From positions 1 to 64,000 of the forward strand of contig NZ_JOIY01000017.1 in the NCBI RefSeq assembly GCF_000720185.1: a stretch of DNA of 64,000 nt. Reading direction: 5' to 3'. The notes below the pieces were generated by a model, which was not told the DNA's origin, made no database searches, and saw only the letters and a program-made list of their open reading frames with translations. Origin of the DNA: Streptomyces sp. NRRL S-340 (GTDB taxonomy: Bacteria; Actinomycetota; Actinomycetes; Streptomycetales; Streptomycetaceae). Below, piece by piece: positions 17,470 to 26,468 of the stretch. A program made the translations under genes and the position numbers. Every line of letters begins with the position of its first letter. The first letter of the stretch is position 1.

Positions 17470-19941
17470 TCAACGTCCCAGCCGTCCGCGGACCATGCCG
17501 ACGAGCGAGTTCAGTTCCTCGATCCGCATGCGGCGGGCCGCGACGAAGAAGATGCCGAGCAGCAGGGCCCCGCCGGCCAGCAGCGCGGCGAACGAGCCGA
17601 CGACGCCCTGGCCCAGGGTGTGGCCGATCTCGTAGCAGGCCGCGCCGCTGACGAGTGCCGCCGGTACCGCGGCGATGCAGAGCCGGGCGTAGGTCCGCAG
17701 GACGCGGGAGCCGTCGAGGTCGCCGCCGAGCCGCTTGCGCAGCCGGCCCCAGGCGACGCCCACGCCGATGGCGTAGGCCAGACCGTACGCGGCGGACATG
17801 CCGATCACGGCCCAGCGGGCCGGGAGCAGGAAGTAACACAGTGCCGAGGCGCCCGCGTTGACCGCGGCCACGATGACCGTGTTGTAGAAGGGCGTCCGGG
17901 TGTCCTCGTAGGCGTAGAAGGCGCGCAGGACGACGTACTGGACGGAGTACGGGATGAGGCCGAGGGCGAAGGCCATCAGCATGTAGCCCATGTTGGTGGC
18001 TTCCCCGGTGCCCGAGGAGCCGAAGATCAGGGTGCACATCGGGATGCCGAGCGAGACGAAGCCGAAGGCGATCGGCACGATCGCGACGGCTGTGGTGCGC
18101 AGGCCCTGGGAGATGTCGTCGCGGACGGCGCCGGCGTCGTTCTCGTGGGCCGAGCGGGAGATCCGCGGCAGCAGGGCGGCCATCAGGGAGACGGTGATGA
18201 TGGCCTGCGGCAGGCCCCAGATCAGCTGGGCGCTGGCGTAGGCCGCGTAGCCGACGCCGTCCACCGGCGAGCTCTTGCCCGCCGCGGTGGACAGCCGGGT
18301 CACGACGACGTTGCCGGCCTGGTTGGCGAGCACGAACAGCAGGGTCCACTTGGCCAGGGCCGCGGCCTTGCCGAGCCCGTGGCCCCGCCAGTCGAAGCGC
18401 AGCCGCAGCCGGAAGCCGGTCTCGCGCAGGTACGGGATCATGGCCAGGGCCTGGACGACCAGACCCAGCAGGACGCCTGCTCCGAGGAGCCGCTGGCCCT
18501 CCGGCGGGATGTTCGCCACGCCCATGCCGGAGTGGGCGGCGGTGCCGTACACCCAGATGAACGCGCCGAGCGTCACGATGATGACGATGTTGTTCAGGAC
18601 CGGGGTCCACATCATCGCGCCGAACTTGCCGCGCGCGTTGAGGACCTGGCCCATCACCACGTGGATGCCCATGAAGAAGATCGAGGGCACGAAGTAGCGG
18701 GTGAAGGTGACGCCGACCTCGTTGGCCGCCGGGTCGCCCGCAACCGAGGGGGACAGCAGGCGGATCAGGAGGGGTGCGGCGAGGACCGCGACGACGGTGA
18801 GGGCGCCCAGCGCCACCATGACGAGCGTCAGCAGCCGGTTGGCGTAGGCCTCGCCGTTGTCGTCGTCCTCCTTCATGGCCCGGACGAGCTGCGGTACGAA
18901 GACGGAGTTGAGACCGCCGCCGACGGTCAGGACGTAGATCATGGTCGGCAGCTGGTAGGCGATCTGGAAGGTGTCGCCGAGCAGGCCGAGGCCCAGTGCC
19001 GAGACGATCATCGCGGACCGGATGAAGCCCGTGAGCCGGGAGACCAGCGTGCCGGCCGCCATCACGGCGCTCGACTTCAGCAGCCCCGATGCCTTGCCGC
19101 CCTTCTTCGCCGCCTGGGCGGGCGGCGGTGCGGCGGCGGGCGCCTCGGCCACTGCCTGGGCGCCGGCCGCCGGGGCCGGGGCGTACGGCCCCATCGGGCC
19201 CTGCCCGGCGGCCGGGGCGGGGGCGGGGCCGGGCACGGAGGGCGGCTCGGCGGGCGGGTAGCCGCCCATGCCCTGCGGGTCCTGCGGAGCCTGGTAGCCC
19301 TGCCGGCCGGACGGCTGGTAGCCGTTCCGGTCCGTGGCCGGGTATCCCGCCTGCTGGTCCTGGTAGGCGGGCTGCCCGGACGGCGCCTGGTAGCCGCTCG
19401 GGCCGGGGTCGTAGCCGTACGGCCCCGGGTCCTGCGGGTTCTGGTAGGCGGCCTGCCGGGGGTCCTGGGAGTACCCGCCCTGCTGCTGGTCGCGGAAGAG
19501 GTGGGCGAAGGCGTCCGGCTCGTGCTGCTCCTCGGCGGAGTGGGTGACCAGGTCGTCCACACCCACGAACTGGGTGGTGCGGGGGTCCTCGCCGTAGGGG
19601 AGGTACTGGGTGGTGCCCGACGGCTCGGGCGGCGGGGTCTGCGCCCAGACCCGGGGGTCGGGCGCGTAGGGGGAGGGCGGCGGGCTGCCGTACAGCGGCT
19701 GCTGCGGTTCGTACGAGCCCGGGGGCGGCGGCGGGTGCGCGGCACGGTCGTACAGCGCCTCGCCGACCGGGTCCTGGGCCGTGAGGTCCTGCGCCCGGTA
19801 GGGGTCCTCGGCGTAGGCGTCCTGGAGGTACATGTCGGCGGGAGGCTGCTGCGGCACCTGGCCGTGCTCGGGCGGCGGGGTGCCGGGGTGGCCCGAGCTG
19901 CCCGCGGCCCGGCCGCGGTCACCGTCGTACGGCGCGTTCAT
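17470..19941 (-). CDS. murJ: Lipid II flippase MurJ (MviN)
   Basis: Flips the peptidoglycan precursor lipid II across the membrane. It has 823 residues. A long cytoplasmic N-terminus (about 1-280) rich in Pro, Gly, Tyr and Gln, with repeated YQxP-type units, precedes the MOP-superfamily core. The core starts at SSAVMAAGTLVSRLTGFIRSA and has about 14 membrane segments. The core length is normal; the extension is typical of actinobacteria. ATG at 19941 with GAGGTGGGG upstream. It lies between the DUF6049-like gene and the pseudokinase on the same strand, which supports a shared envelope role. Confidence 0.95.
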   Translation of the reverse strand: MNAPYDGDRGRAAGSSGHPGTPPPEHGQVPQQPPADMYLQDAYAEDPYRAQDLTAQDPVGEALYDRAAHPPPPPGSYEPQQPLYGSPPPSPYAPDPRVWAQTPPPEPSGTTQYLPYGEDPRTTQFVGVDDLVTHSAEEQHEPDAFAHLFRDQQQGGYSQDPRQAAYQNPQDPGPYGYDPGPSGYQAPSGQPAYQDQQAGYPATDRNGYQPSGRQGYQAPQDPQGMGGYPPAEPPSVPGPAPAPAAGQGPMGPYAPAPAAGAQAVAEAPAAAPPPAQAAKKGGKASGLLKSSAVMAAGTLVSRLTGFIRSAMIVSALGLGLLGDTFQIAYQLPTMIYVLTVGGGLNSVFVPQLVRAMKEDDDNGEAYANRLLTLVMVALGALTVVAVLAAPLLIRLLSPSVAGDPAANEVGVTFTRYFVPSIFFMGIHVVMGQVLNARGKFGAMMWTPVLNNIVIIVTLGAFIWVYGTAAHSGMGVANIPPEGQRLLGAGVLLGLVVQALAMIPYLRETGFRLRLRFDWRGHGLGKAAALAKWTLLFVLANQAGNVVVTRLSTAAGKSSPVDGVGYAAYASAQLIWGLPQAIITVSLMAALLPRISRSAHENDAGAVRDDISQGLRTTAVAIVPIAFGFVSLGIPMCTLIFGSSGTGEATNMGYMLMAFALGLIPYSVQYVVLRAFYAYEDTRTPFYNTVIVAAVNAGASALCYFLLPARWAVIGMSAAYGLAYAIGVGVAWGRLRKRLGGDLDGSRVLRTYARLCIAAVPAALVSGAACYEIGHTLGQGVVGSFAALLAGGALLLGIFFVAARRMRIEELNSLVGMVRGRLGR

Positions 19942-19986
19942 GGTTACCCCACCTCATCGTCCCGGGCCCTCCGGGCCACGACATCC

Positions 19987-22548
19987 TCAACGGTCCACTT
20001 TCTCACCCGTGCCGGACGGGTCGGCGCTTTCGGATGCGGTGTCCGGTGTCGGGTCACTCGGCTGCTCCCGGTCTTCTCCCGGGGGCCGGCCGCCCGGCTC
20101 CTGCGTGAGACGTCGCGCGGGGCCCGCGGGGTTCTCCGGGCCGTCTTCCCCGGGGCGGCCCGCTGTCCGGCCCGGTGCCCCGGGGCCGTCCGGCCCGTCG
20201 GAGGGGGCGGAGGCGGCGGCGCCGTCGGGGGTCTGCGCGGTGTCCGCCGCGTCCCCGGCGTTCTCCGCGCCGCCCCGGGTGTCCTGCGTCGTCCCGGCGT
20301 CCTGCGCGTCCACGGGGTCCTCGGGGTCCTGCGCGTCCACGGGGTCCTGCGCTTCCCGGGCCGCGGCGCGCTTGCGCTGGGTGTACATGCGGAATCCGGC
20401 GAGGACGAGCAGCAGGACGCCGCCGCCGATGACCAGCATGACGGTGGCGGTGACCTCGGTGACCTTCACGTCGAAGGTGACCGGTGCGCCGTACTCCTGG
20501 CCGTCCCGCGTGTAGAGCTGGGCGACCACCGTGACCGGCCCGTTGGCATTGGCCGACGTGGTGAACTTCACGGACTGGCTGTGCCCGCCGGAGACGGCGA
20601 TCGGCTGCTCCGCGTATGCCTTCCCGCCGATCTTCAGACGGGTGGGGTTGGTGGAGGTGAGCCGCAGCACCAGGTGGTCGACGTCCTGCACCAGGTTGTT
20701 CTGCACGGTCACGGGGATCGTCGCGCTGTGGCCGGAGAGCTTGGTCTCCGACTTGTCGATCAGTTTGACCTCGCCCGAGAGGTCGTCGAGGTAGGCCCGC
20801 ACACTGTCCCGGAAACTCTCCGCCGCCTTGCTGTGGCCGCGCCAGGACGTGGACATCTCCCGGTTCAGGGCGCGCCCGAAGGGCGTGACGACCCGGGACG
20901 CGTAGGTGAGGACCACCTTGAAGTTGTCGACCTTGTCCTGCGTCGTGGCGATCTCCGAGAACGCCGGACGCCGCAGCTCCCGCCGGCGCAGCGAGGAGGG
21001 GTAGTCCGAGGTCGGCGGGACCTTCGTCGTGGCGCCGGGGTCCGGCTTGGCCCTGGCGGCGGCGGCCAGGTCCTGGGGCTGGGACCAGGTGCCCTGCTGG
21101 AGGGCGAGCAGTGCCTGAGCCATGGCCTGGGCCTGGCTGGTGCTGGGCATGCGCTGCGGGGCGACGACGATGCTGCGCTGCTTGCCGGTCTGGCCGTCGA
21201 GTTCGAGGCTCTGGGCGAGGAAGCGCTGCACGGCGAGCGTGCTGGCCCCTGCCTGTGACAGGTCGTCCTCGAACGCGGTCGACAGCCGGGCGTCCGCGAC
21301 GACCGCCGTGGTGCCCTGGCCGATCGGCCGGGCCGCGGAGGGCGTGTAGGTCAGGCCATCGGGTTCTTCGAGGCTGTCGCTGCGCGCGATGACCTTGTCG
21401 GCCCCGGCGGAGGTGGCGACGCGGACGATCGCCGGGTCCACGGCTCCGTCCACCGGCCAGGCGAAGTCCGTGGCCGGTTTGACGTGGAGCACCGTTTCCA
21501 CCGTGCTGGCGGCGACGTCCGTGGCGTCCTTGAGCTGGCTCAGGGAGCCGGAGACGCTGGTGCCCCGGTGGGCGAGCGCGGCCAGGTCGGGGTCGGCGAA
21601 GGGCAGCGCCACCACCTCCTTGCCCGCCACCGCCTGCTGCAGCTCGGCGAGCCACTGCTTGGCCACCGCCTGGTGGGTTCCGGCGACGGGGGTGGCGGAG
21701 GCGTCCGTCCGGACGAGGTAGGTGCGCGTCATGGCGTCGACGGACGCCAGCAGGTCCGGGTCGATCACCCAGGTGACGTCGAGATCCTTGCCGAGGGCGA
21801 GCATCCGCTCCAGCCGGCCGCCGGGGGCGAGGTCCTTGGCCAGGTCGTCGTCGAGGAAGACGGGGGTCTGCAGTTCGCCGGGTCCTGTCTCCGCCGTCAT
21901 GTGGACGGTGGAGACCAGGGGCCACAGGAAGGTCGTCTTCGTCTTCGTGTCCGCCTCGGACGGCTGCCACGGCAGGAACGTGTGCTGGATGCCCAGCACC
22001 TGTTCCCACGGCTGGGCAGGCGTCTGCCCGGACAGCGAGACGGAGAACCCGTAGACGCCGTCGGCGCCGAGGTCCAGCTTCGAGGCGGGCACGGAGATGC
22101 TGAAGTGCTGGGCGACGCCGGGCTGCAGCGCGGCGAACTTCTGCGTGTACTTGCCGCCGAGTTCGGAGCCGTCGGCACCGGGTTCGAAGTCGGTGCGCCG
22201 GGCGACGGCGTCGATCTCGGACCGGGTGTCCAGGTGCGGCCCGACCCGCAGCCCGACGCGCGCGTCGGTGACCGCCTGCCTGCTCTTGTTCGTCACGGTG
22301 CCCGACACGGTCAGCGTGTCCCCTGCGGAGGGGACGCTGGGACTGAGGGCGTCGAGGGACACCGCCACCGTGCGCGACCCGGAGACCGCCGCCGGTGCCT
22401 GACGGCCGGAGGCCTGCGCGGCCGGAGCGGCGGAGAACTGGAGCAGCCCGGCCAGCAGGGGTGCTCCGGCGAGCAGTGCCCCTGCTCGCCGCAGCCAGCG
22501 GCGGGCAGGTGAGGGACTGGTCCCCAGGAAGTCTGCCGCCTCGGCCAC
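19987..22548 (-). CDS. Large secreted/membrane protein, DUF6049-like
   Basis: An 853-residue protein. The N-terminus has a basic stretch then a hydrophobic signal segment (RAGALLAGAPLLAGLLQFSAAPAAQA). A long extracytoplasmic region with Ig-like beta segments (DTLTVSGTVTNKSRQAVTDARVGLRV) follows, then a C-terminal membrane span (TATVMLVIGGGVLLLVLAGF) and an Asp/Pro/Glu-rich cytoplasmic tail with ten-fold DxQDPED-like repeats. The enzymatic function is unknown. It lies immediately upstream of murJ (45-base gap), so a role in envelope assembly is plausible but inferred. GTG at 22548; no strong ribosome site is visible, and the start is somewhat uncertain. Confidence 0.82.
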   Translation of the reverse strand: MAEAADFLGTSPSPARRWLRRAGALLAGAPLLAGLLQFSAAPAAQASGRQAPAAVSGSRTVAVSLDALSPSVPSAGDTLTVSGTVTNKSRQAVTDARVGLRVGPHLDTRSEIDAVARRTDFEPGADGSELGGKYTQKFAALQPGVAQHFSISVPASKLDLGADGVYGFSVSLSGQTPAQPWEQVLGIQHTFLPWQPSEADTKTKTTFLWPLVSTVHMTAETGPGELQTPVFLDDDLAKDLAPGGRLERMLALGKDLDVTWVIDPDLLASVDAMTRTYLVRTDASATPVAGTHQAVAKQWLAELQQAVAGKEVVALPFADPDLAALAHRGTSVSGSLSQLKDATDVAASTVETVLHVKPATDFAWPVDGAVDPAIVRVATSAGADKVIARSDSLEEPDGLTYTPSAARPIGQGTTAVVADARLSTAFEDDLSQAGASTLAVQRFLAQSLELDGQTGKQRSIVVAPQRMPSTSQAQAMAQALLALQQGTWSQPQDLAAAARAKPDPGATTKVPPTSDYPSSLRRRELRRPAFSEIATTQDKVDNFKVVLTYASRVVTPFGRALNREMSTSWRGHSKAAESFRDSVRAYLDDLSGEVKLIDKSETKLSGHSATIPVTVQNNLVQDVDHLVLRLTSTNPTRLKIGGKAYAEQPIAVSGGHSQSVKFTTSANANGPVTVVAQLYTRDGQEYGAPVTFDVKVTEVTATVMLVIGGGVLLLVLAGFRMYTQRKRAAAREAQDPVDAQDPEDPVDAQDAGTTQDTRGGAENAGDAADTAQTPDGAAASAPSDGPDGPGAPGRTAGRPGEDGPENPAGPARRLTQEPGGRPPGEDREQPSDPTPDTASESADPSGTGEKVDR

Positions 22549-22852
22549 GCGCTCGCCCGTCCCTCGTCGTCAGTGGTCGTCGGAATGTGCGTCCACGCAT
22601 GGTAACGAGACGCGCGGAGCGGAAGTGCCGCGGAGGCGGCCACAAGATCGGCGGGAGACAGGGGCGCGCCCCTTGATATGCGCGTATCCGGGGATGCTGT
22701 TCGTTGCATCACGATGGGGCGGTCTTGCGCGGATAGGACGCGGGTGACCGAGGACTCCGCGGCCTCGGGTCCGGGGCGCGCCCGGCGGGAGGCGGACGGT
22801 CCCGGGCGACGGCGACGCGGCGCGGCCCTTTGGACACGTACCCTCTTCTGTT
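22549..22852. promoter_or_regulatory. Divergent promoter gap between the DUF6049-like gene and cca
   Basis: A 304-base intergenic stretch that must hold promoters for both directions. It contains no DnaA box, parS site or clear inverted repeat that I could see, and no convincing small gene. Confidence 0.6.
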
Positions 22853-24295
22853 GTGCCGAACGCCAACGATGACACTCCCCCTGCCCTGAGCCAGGTGCAG
22901 CAGCGCGCGGTGAGCGAGCTGCTGCGGGTGGCCCCCGTCGCCGACGACCTCGCGCGCCGCTTCCAGGAGGCCGGGTTCTCCCTCGCCCTGGTCGGCGGCT
23001 CCGTCCGGGACGCGCTGCTGGGCCGGCTCGGCAACGACCTGGACTTCACGACGGACGCCCGTCCCGAGGACGTGCTGAAGATCGTGCGGCCGTGGGCGGA
23101 CGCCGTGTGGGAGGTCGGGATCGCCTTCGGCACGGTGGGTGCGCAGAAGGACGGCTATCAGATCGAGGTGACGACATACCGGTCGGAGGCGTACGACCGC
23201 ACCTCGCGCAAGCCCGAGGTGTCGTACGGCGACTCGATCGAGCAGGACCTCGTCCGGCGGGACTTCACCGTGAACGCGATGGCCGTGGCGCTGCCCGAGA
23301 AGATCTTCGTCGACCCGCACGGCGGGCTGGAGGACCTCGCGGCACGGGTGCTGCGCACTCCGGGCACGCCGGAGGAGTCCTTCTCCGACGACCCGCTGCG
23401 CATGATGCGGGCCGCGCGCTTCGCCGCCCAGCTCGACTTCGAGGTCGCTCCCGAGGTCGTCACGGCGATGACGGAGATGGCCGACCGCATCGAGATCGTC
23501 TCCGCCGAGCGGGTGCGTGACGAGCTGAACAAGCTGATCCTGTCCGCGCAGCCGCGCAAGGGACTGACCCTCCTGGTGGACACCGGTCTCGCCGAGCGGG
23601 TGCTGCCCGAGCTGCCCGCGCTGCGTCTGGAGCGGGACGAGCACCACCGGCACAAGGACGTCTACGACCACACGCTGATCGTCCTGGAGCAGGCCATCGC
23701 CTTGGAGGAGGGAGGCCCCGACCTCGTCCTGCGGCTGGCGGCGCTTCTGCACGACATCGGCAAACCGCGCACGCGCCGTTTCGAGAAGGACGGCCGGGTC
23801 TCCTTCCATCATCACGAAGTGGTCGGCGCCAAGATGACCAAGAAGCGCATGACCGCTCTGAAGTACTCCAACGAGCTGGTGAAGGACGTCTCGCGCCTGG
23901 TCGAGCTGCACCTGCGCTTCCACGGCTACGGCACCGGTGAGTGGACGGACTCGGCGGTCCGCCGCTACGTGCGCGACGCGGGCCCGCTCCTCGACCGGCT
24001 CCACAAGCTGACCCGGTCCGACTGCACCACGCGCAACAAGCGCAAGGCGGTGGCACTGTCGCGCGCGTACGACGGTCTGGAGGAGCGCATCGCACAGCTC
24101 CAGGAGCAGGAGGAGCTGGACGCGATCCGCCCGGATCTCGACGGCAACCAGATCATGGAGATTCTCGGCGTCGCACCCGGTCCGGCCGTCGGCCGCGCCT
24201 ACAAGCACATGCTGGAGCTGCGCCTGGAGAACGGCCCGATGGGGCACGACGCGGCTGTCGCGGCTCTCAAGGAGTGGTGGGCCCAGCAGGACTGA
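22853..24295 (+). CDS. cca: CCA tRNA nucleotidyltransferase
   Basis: Adds or repairs the 3' CCA end of tRNAs (class II nucleotidyltransferase). It has 480 residues. The nucleotidyltransferase motif LVGGSVRDALLGRLGNDLDFTTDARPED (about 43-70) has the GGSVRD signature and the DLDF metal-binding pair. RRDFTVNAMAV and DPLRMMRAARFAAQL follow, then an HD domain with HHRHKDVYDHTLIVLEQ and LLHDIGKPRTR. GTG start at 22853 (PNANDDTPPALSQ). It is probably monocistronic, ending at a parS/palindrome region. Confidence 0.95.
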   Translation: MPNANDDTPPALSQVQQRAVSELLRVAPVADDLARRFQEAGFSLALVGGSVRDALLGRLGNDLDFTTDARPEDVLKIVRPWADAVWEVGIAFGTVGAQKDGYQIEVTTYRSEAYDRTSRKPEVSYGDSIEQDLVRRDFTVNAMAVALPEKIFVDPHGGLEDLAARVLRTPGTPEESFSDDPLRMMRAARFAAQLDFEVAPEVVTAMTEMADRIEIVSAERVRDELNKLILSAQPRKGLTLLVDTGLAERVLPELPALRLERDEHHRHKDVYDHTLIVLEQAIALEEGGPDLVLRLAALLHDIGKPRTRRFEKDGRVSFHHHEVVGAKMTKKRMTALKYSNELVKDVSRLVELHLRFHGYGTGEWTDSAVRRYVRDAGPLLDRLHKLTRSDCTTRNKRKAVALSRAYDGLEERIAQLQEQEELDAIRPDLDGNQIMEILGVAPGPAVGRAYKHMLELRLENGPMGHDAAVAALKEWWAQQD

Positions 24296-24325
24296 ACGGC
24301 CGGGAGGCCGGGAGGCCGTGGACGT

Positions 24326-24339
24326 GTTTCACGTGAAAC
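24326..24339. other. parS: parS site (exact)
   Basis: GTTTCACGTGAAAC 31 bases after the cca stop, the first of two sites whose centres are 58 bases apart. Confidence 0.95.
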
Positions 24340-24370
24340 ACGCCGACGCCACCCCGGGGACCCGAAGGCG

Positions 24371-24410
24371 GCGAAGGGCCGGTGTTTCACGTGAAACACC
24401 GGCCCTTCGC
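24371..24410. terminator. Perfect 40-base palindrome with parS at its centre, probable two-way terminator
   Basis: Arms GCGAAGGGCCGGTGTTTCAC (24371-24390) and the exact complement at 24391-24410, with no loop mismatch. The middle 14 bases (24384-24397) are an exact parS. It sits between the converging cca and the Pro/Gln-rich membrane protein gene, so as RNA it would fold into a long hairpin that can end transcription from both sides. Confidence 0.85.
24384..24397. other. parS: parS site (exact), centre of the 40-base palindrome
   Basis: GTTTCACGTGAAAC forming the axis of the longer symmetric element at 24371-24410. Confidence 0.95.
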
Positions 24411-24455
24411 CCTGCACGGCCCCTCGCCGGGAGCGGTGGGGAGCTGGTTGACGAC

Positions 24456-24989
24456 CTACTTGACGTCCTTCAGACAGAGCACCACGTCGTGGCCGCCGCC
24501 GTACTGGACGTAGGAGATCGTCGCGTCCGTGACGGGCTTGCACTTGTCCTCGTCGGTGGAGCCGTCGAACTTCTCGACCACCTTGTACTGTGCCTTGTCG
24601 GAGGAGCAGTCGACCTCCTTGAGGTCCGCCTTGTTCATCGTGCCGTCGTTGTGCATGCACGAGCCCACTGACGTGGTCTCCGCGTCGTCGCGGCCCAGGA
24701 ACCAGCCCAGTCCCAGGGCGCCGCCGAACTTCAGCAGACCGAGGAGGACCACCACGACGACGCCGCCGACGACGCGCAGCACCTTCTTGCCGCCGCGCCT
24801 GGCCGGGGCGGGCGGCGGCACCGGGGCGCCCTGCTGCGGGAAGGGAGCGTACGGCTGCTGCGGCGGATATGGCTGCTGGGGCGGGTACGGCTGCTGGGGG
24901 GCGCCCGGCTGACCAGTCTGCTGCCCCGGGGGAGGGACGGGAGCCTGGGCGTACGGATTCTGGCCCTGGGGCGGCGGTGGAGTGGTCAC
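24456..24989 (-). CDS. Pro/Gln-rich single-span membrane protein (LppU-like)
   Basis: A 177-residue protein. The N-terminal 60 residues are a Pro/Gln/Tyr-rich cytoplasmic stretch with PYPPQQ repeats. A basic segment and a membrane span (VVGGVVVVVLLGLLKFGGALGLGWFLG, about 72-98) follow, then a small extracytoplasmic domain with four cysteines (SCMHN, DCSSD, KCKP, LCLKD) likely to form disulfides. Many actinobacteria encode such proteins; function unknown. GTG at 24989 after GGGGGAC. Confidence 0.75.
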   Translation of the reverse strand: MTTPPPPQGQNPYAQAPVPPPGQQTGQPGAPQQPYPPQQPYPPQQPYAPFPQQGAPVPPPAPARRGGKKVLRVVGGVVVVVLLGLLKFGGALGLGWFLGRDDAETTSVGSCMHNDGTMNKADLKEVDCSSDKAQYKVVEKFDGSTDEDKCKPVTDATISYVQYGGGHDVVLCLKDVK

Positions 24990-25115
24990 TTGGGGGTCCC
25001 CCTAGAACATAGGCATGATGACGCGAACATGGCGTCGAAATAAGACGCACGTAAGCTACAGGCCTCCACTGACATCCCCGTACTCCTCGGGGGCTCTGTG
25101 GCGTTGATGTGACAC

Positions 25116-26381
25116 TTACCGGCGGTCGAACCGGGTCATAGCCACAGCAACCGCTCCGTAGATCACGGCGATCGTGATCACCAGGGTCACCGATCGCCCG
25201 TCCGGCGGGAGCATCACGGCGGCGACGGCCGCCGCCCCCACGAACGCGACGTTGAACAGCACGTCGTAAACGGAAAAGATCCGGCCGCGGAACCCGTCCT
25301 CGACGCGGGACTGCACGACCGTGTCCGTGGCGATCTTCGCGCCCTGTGTGGTGAGGCCGAGCACGAAGGCCGCCGGCAGCAGGGGGCCCGTGGCGAACGG
25401 CAGGCCGAGGGCGGGTTCGAGCACCGCGGCCGAGCCGGCGCACACGGCGATCCAGCGGGCGGGGCCGCCGAGGGCCCCGGTCGCCCACGGCGTCAGGACC
25501 GCCGCGGCGAAGAATCCGGCACCGGACGCGCCCAGCGCCAGTCCGAGCAGACGCAGTCCGTCGTCCGGGTCCGAGGCCAGGCCGTAACGGCAGAGCATCA
25601 GCACCATGACCGTCAGGGCGCCGTAGCAGAACCGCATCAGCGTCATCGCGGCCAGGGCCCGGGCGGCGGGCCGGCGCGACGGTGCGCCCAGGTGCCGCAC
25701 CCCTGCCAGCAGCGCCCGCGCGGTGCCGGTCAGCGCGGCCCCCAGCCGGGGCCGGCGTGCCCGGTGGTCGGGGCCGAGCAGGTCCTGTGCCATGAGCAGG
25801 GACGCCAGGGCGGCGCACAGGTAGAGGGCGGCGCCCAGCAGTATCACGGCGGTGTCGGAGTCCGCCCCGGCCAGACGTGTCACGAAGGCGAGCCCACCGC
25901 CCCCGAACGCGGCGAGGGAGCCCGCCGTCGGCGACAGCGCGTTGGCCATCACCAGCCGTTCGGCGTCGACCACCCGCGGCAGCGCGGCGGACAGGCCGGA
26001 GAGGACGAAACGGTTCACGGCGGTGACGCACAGCGCGGAGACGTAGAACAGCCAGGTGGCGGCGCCCGCCGCGATCAGGGCGGCGGTGGCGGCGGCCAGC
26101 GCCGCGCGGACCAGATTGCCGTAGAGGAAGACCTGACGGCGCCGCCAGCGGTCCAGCAGCACGCCGGCGAACGGGCCGATCAGGGAGTAGGGCAGCAGCA
26201 GCACGGCCATGGCGGAGGCGACCGCGGCGGCCGAGGCCTGGTGCTCCGGCGAGAAGACGACGTAGGCGGCGAGCGCGACCTGGTAGACGCCGTCGGCGCC
26301 CTGGGAGAACAGCCGTACGGCGAGCAGCCGTCTGAAGCCCCGCAGGCGCAGGAGGACGCGCAGGTCACGGACGACGGCCAT
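25116..26381 (-). CDS. Major facilitator superfamily transporter
   Basis: A 421-residue protein with about 12 predicted membrane segments. The first loop motif GVLLDRWRRRQVFL matches the MFS motif A pattern (G-x-L-x-D-R-x-x-R-R). Substrate unknown; the general MFS export type (drug or metabolite efflux) is likely. I prefer the ATG at 26381 (AVVRDLRVLLRLRG); a GTG at 26396 is possible. The gene follows padR-ino1 on the same strand after an 87-base gap, so co-transcription is possible. Confidence 0.82.
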   Translation of the reverse strand: MAVVRDLRVLLRLRGFRRLLAVRLFSQGADGVYQVALAAYVVFSPEHQASAAAVASAMAVLLLPYSLIGPFAGVLLDRWRRRQVFLYGNLVRAALAAATAALIAAGAATWLFYVSALCVTAVNRFVLSGLSAALPRVVDAERLVMANALSPTAGSLAAFGGGGLAFVTRLAGADSDTAVILLGAALYLCAALASLLMAQDLLGPDHRARRPRLGAALTGTARALLAGVRHLGAPSRRPAARALAAMTLMRFCYGALTVMVLMLCRYGLASDPDDGLRLLGLALGASGAGFFAAAVLTPWATGALGGPARWIAVCAGSAAVLEPALGLPFATGPLLPAAFVLGLTTQGAKIATDTVVQSRVEDGFRGRIFSVYDVLFNVAFVGAAAVAAVMLPPDGRSVTLVITIAVIYGAVAVAMTRFDRR

Positions 26382-26468
26382 GGGGCACAGCCTCACATAC
26401 GGGAAGGTCCCCGGGGCGATCGCCTCGGGGACCCTCTCAGCCCTGGCAGGAGCGTTGTGCGGGGTGTG

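Noticed and set aside
17173..21258. Very long plus-strand open frame opposite murJ and the DUF6049-like gene
   Set aside because: Its translation is Arg/Gly/Val-rich without family motifs and lacks a ribosome site; high-GC codon use on the minus strand keeps this shadow frame open.
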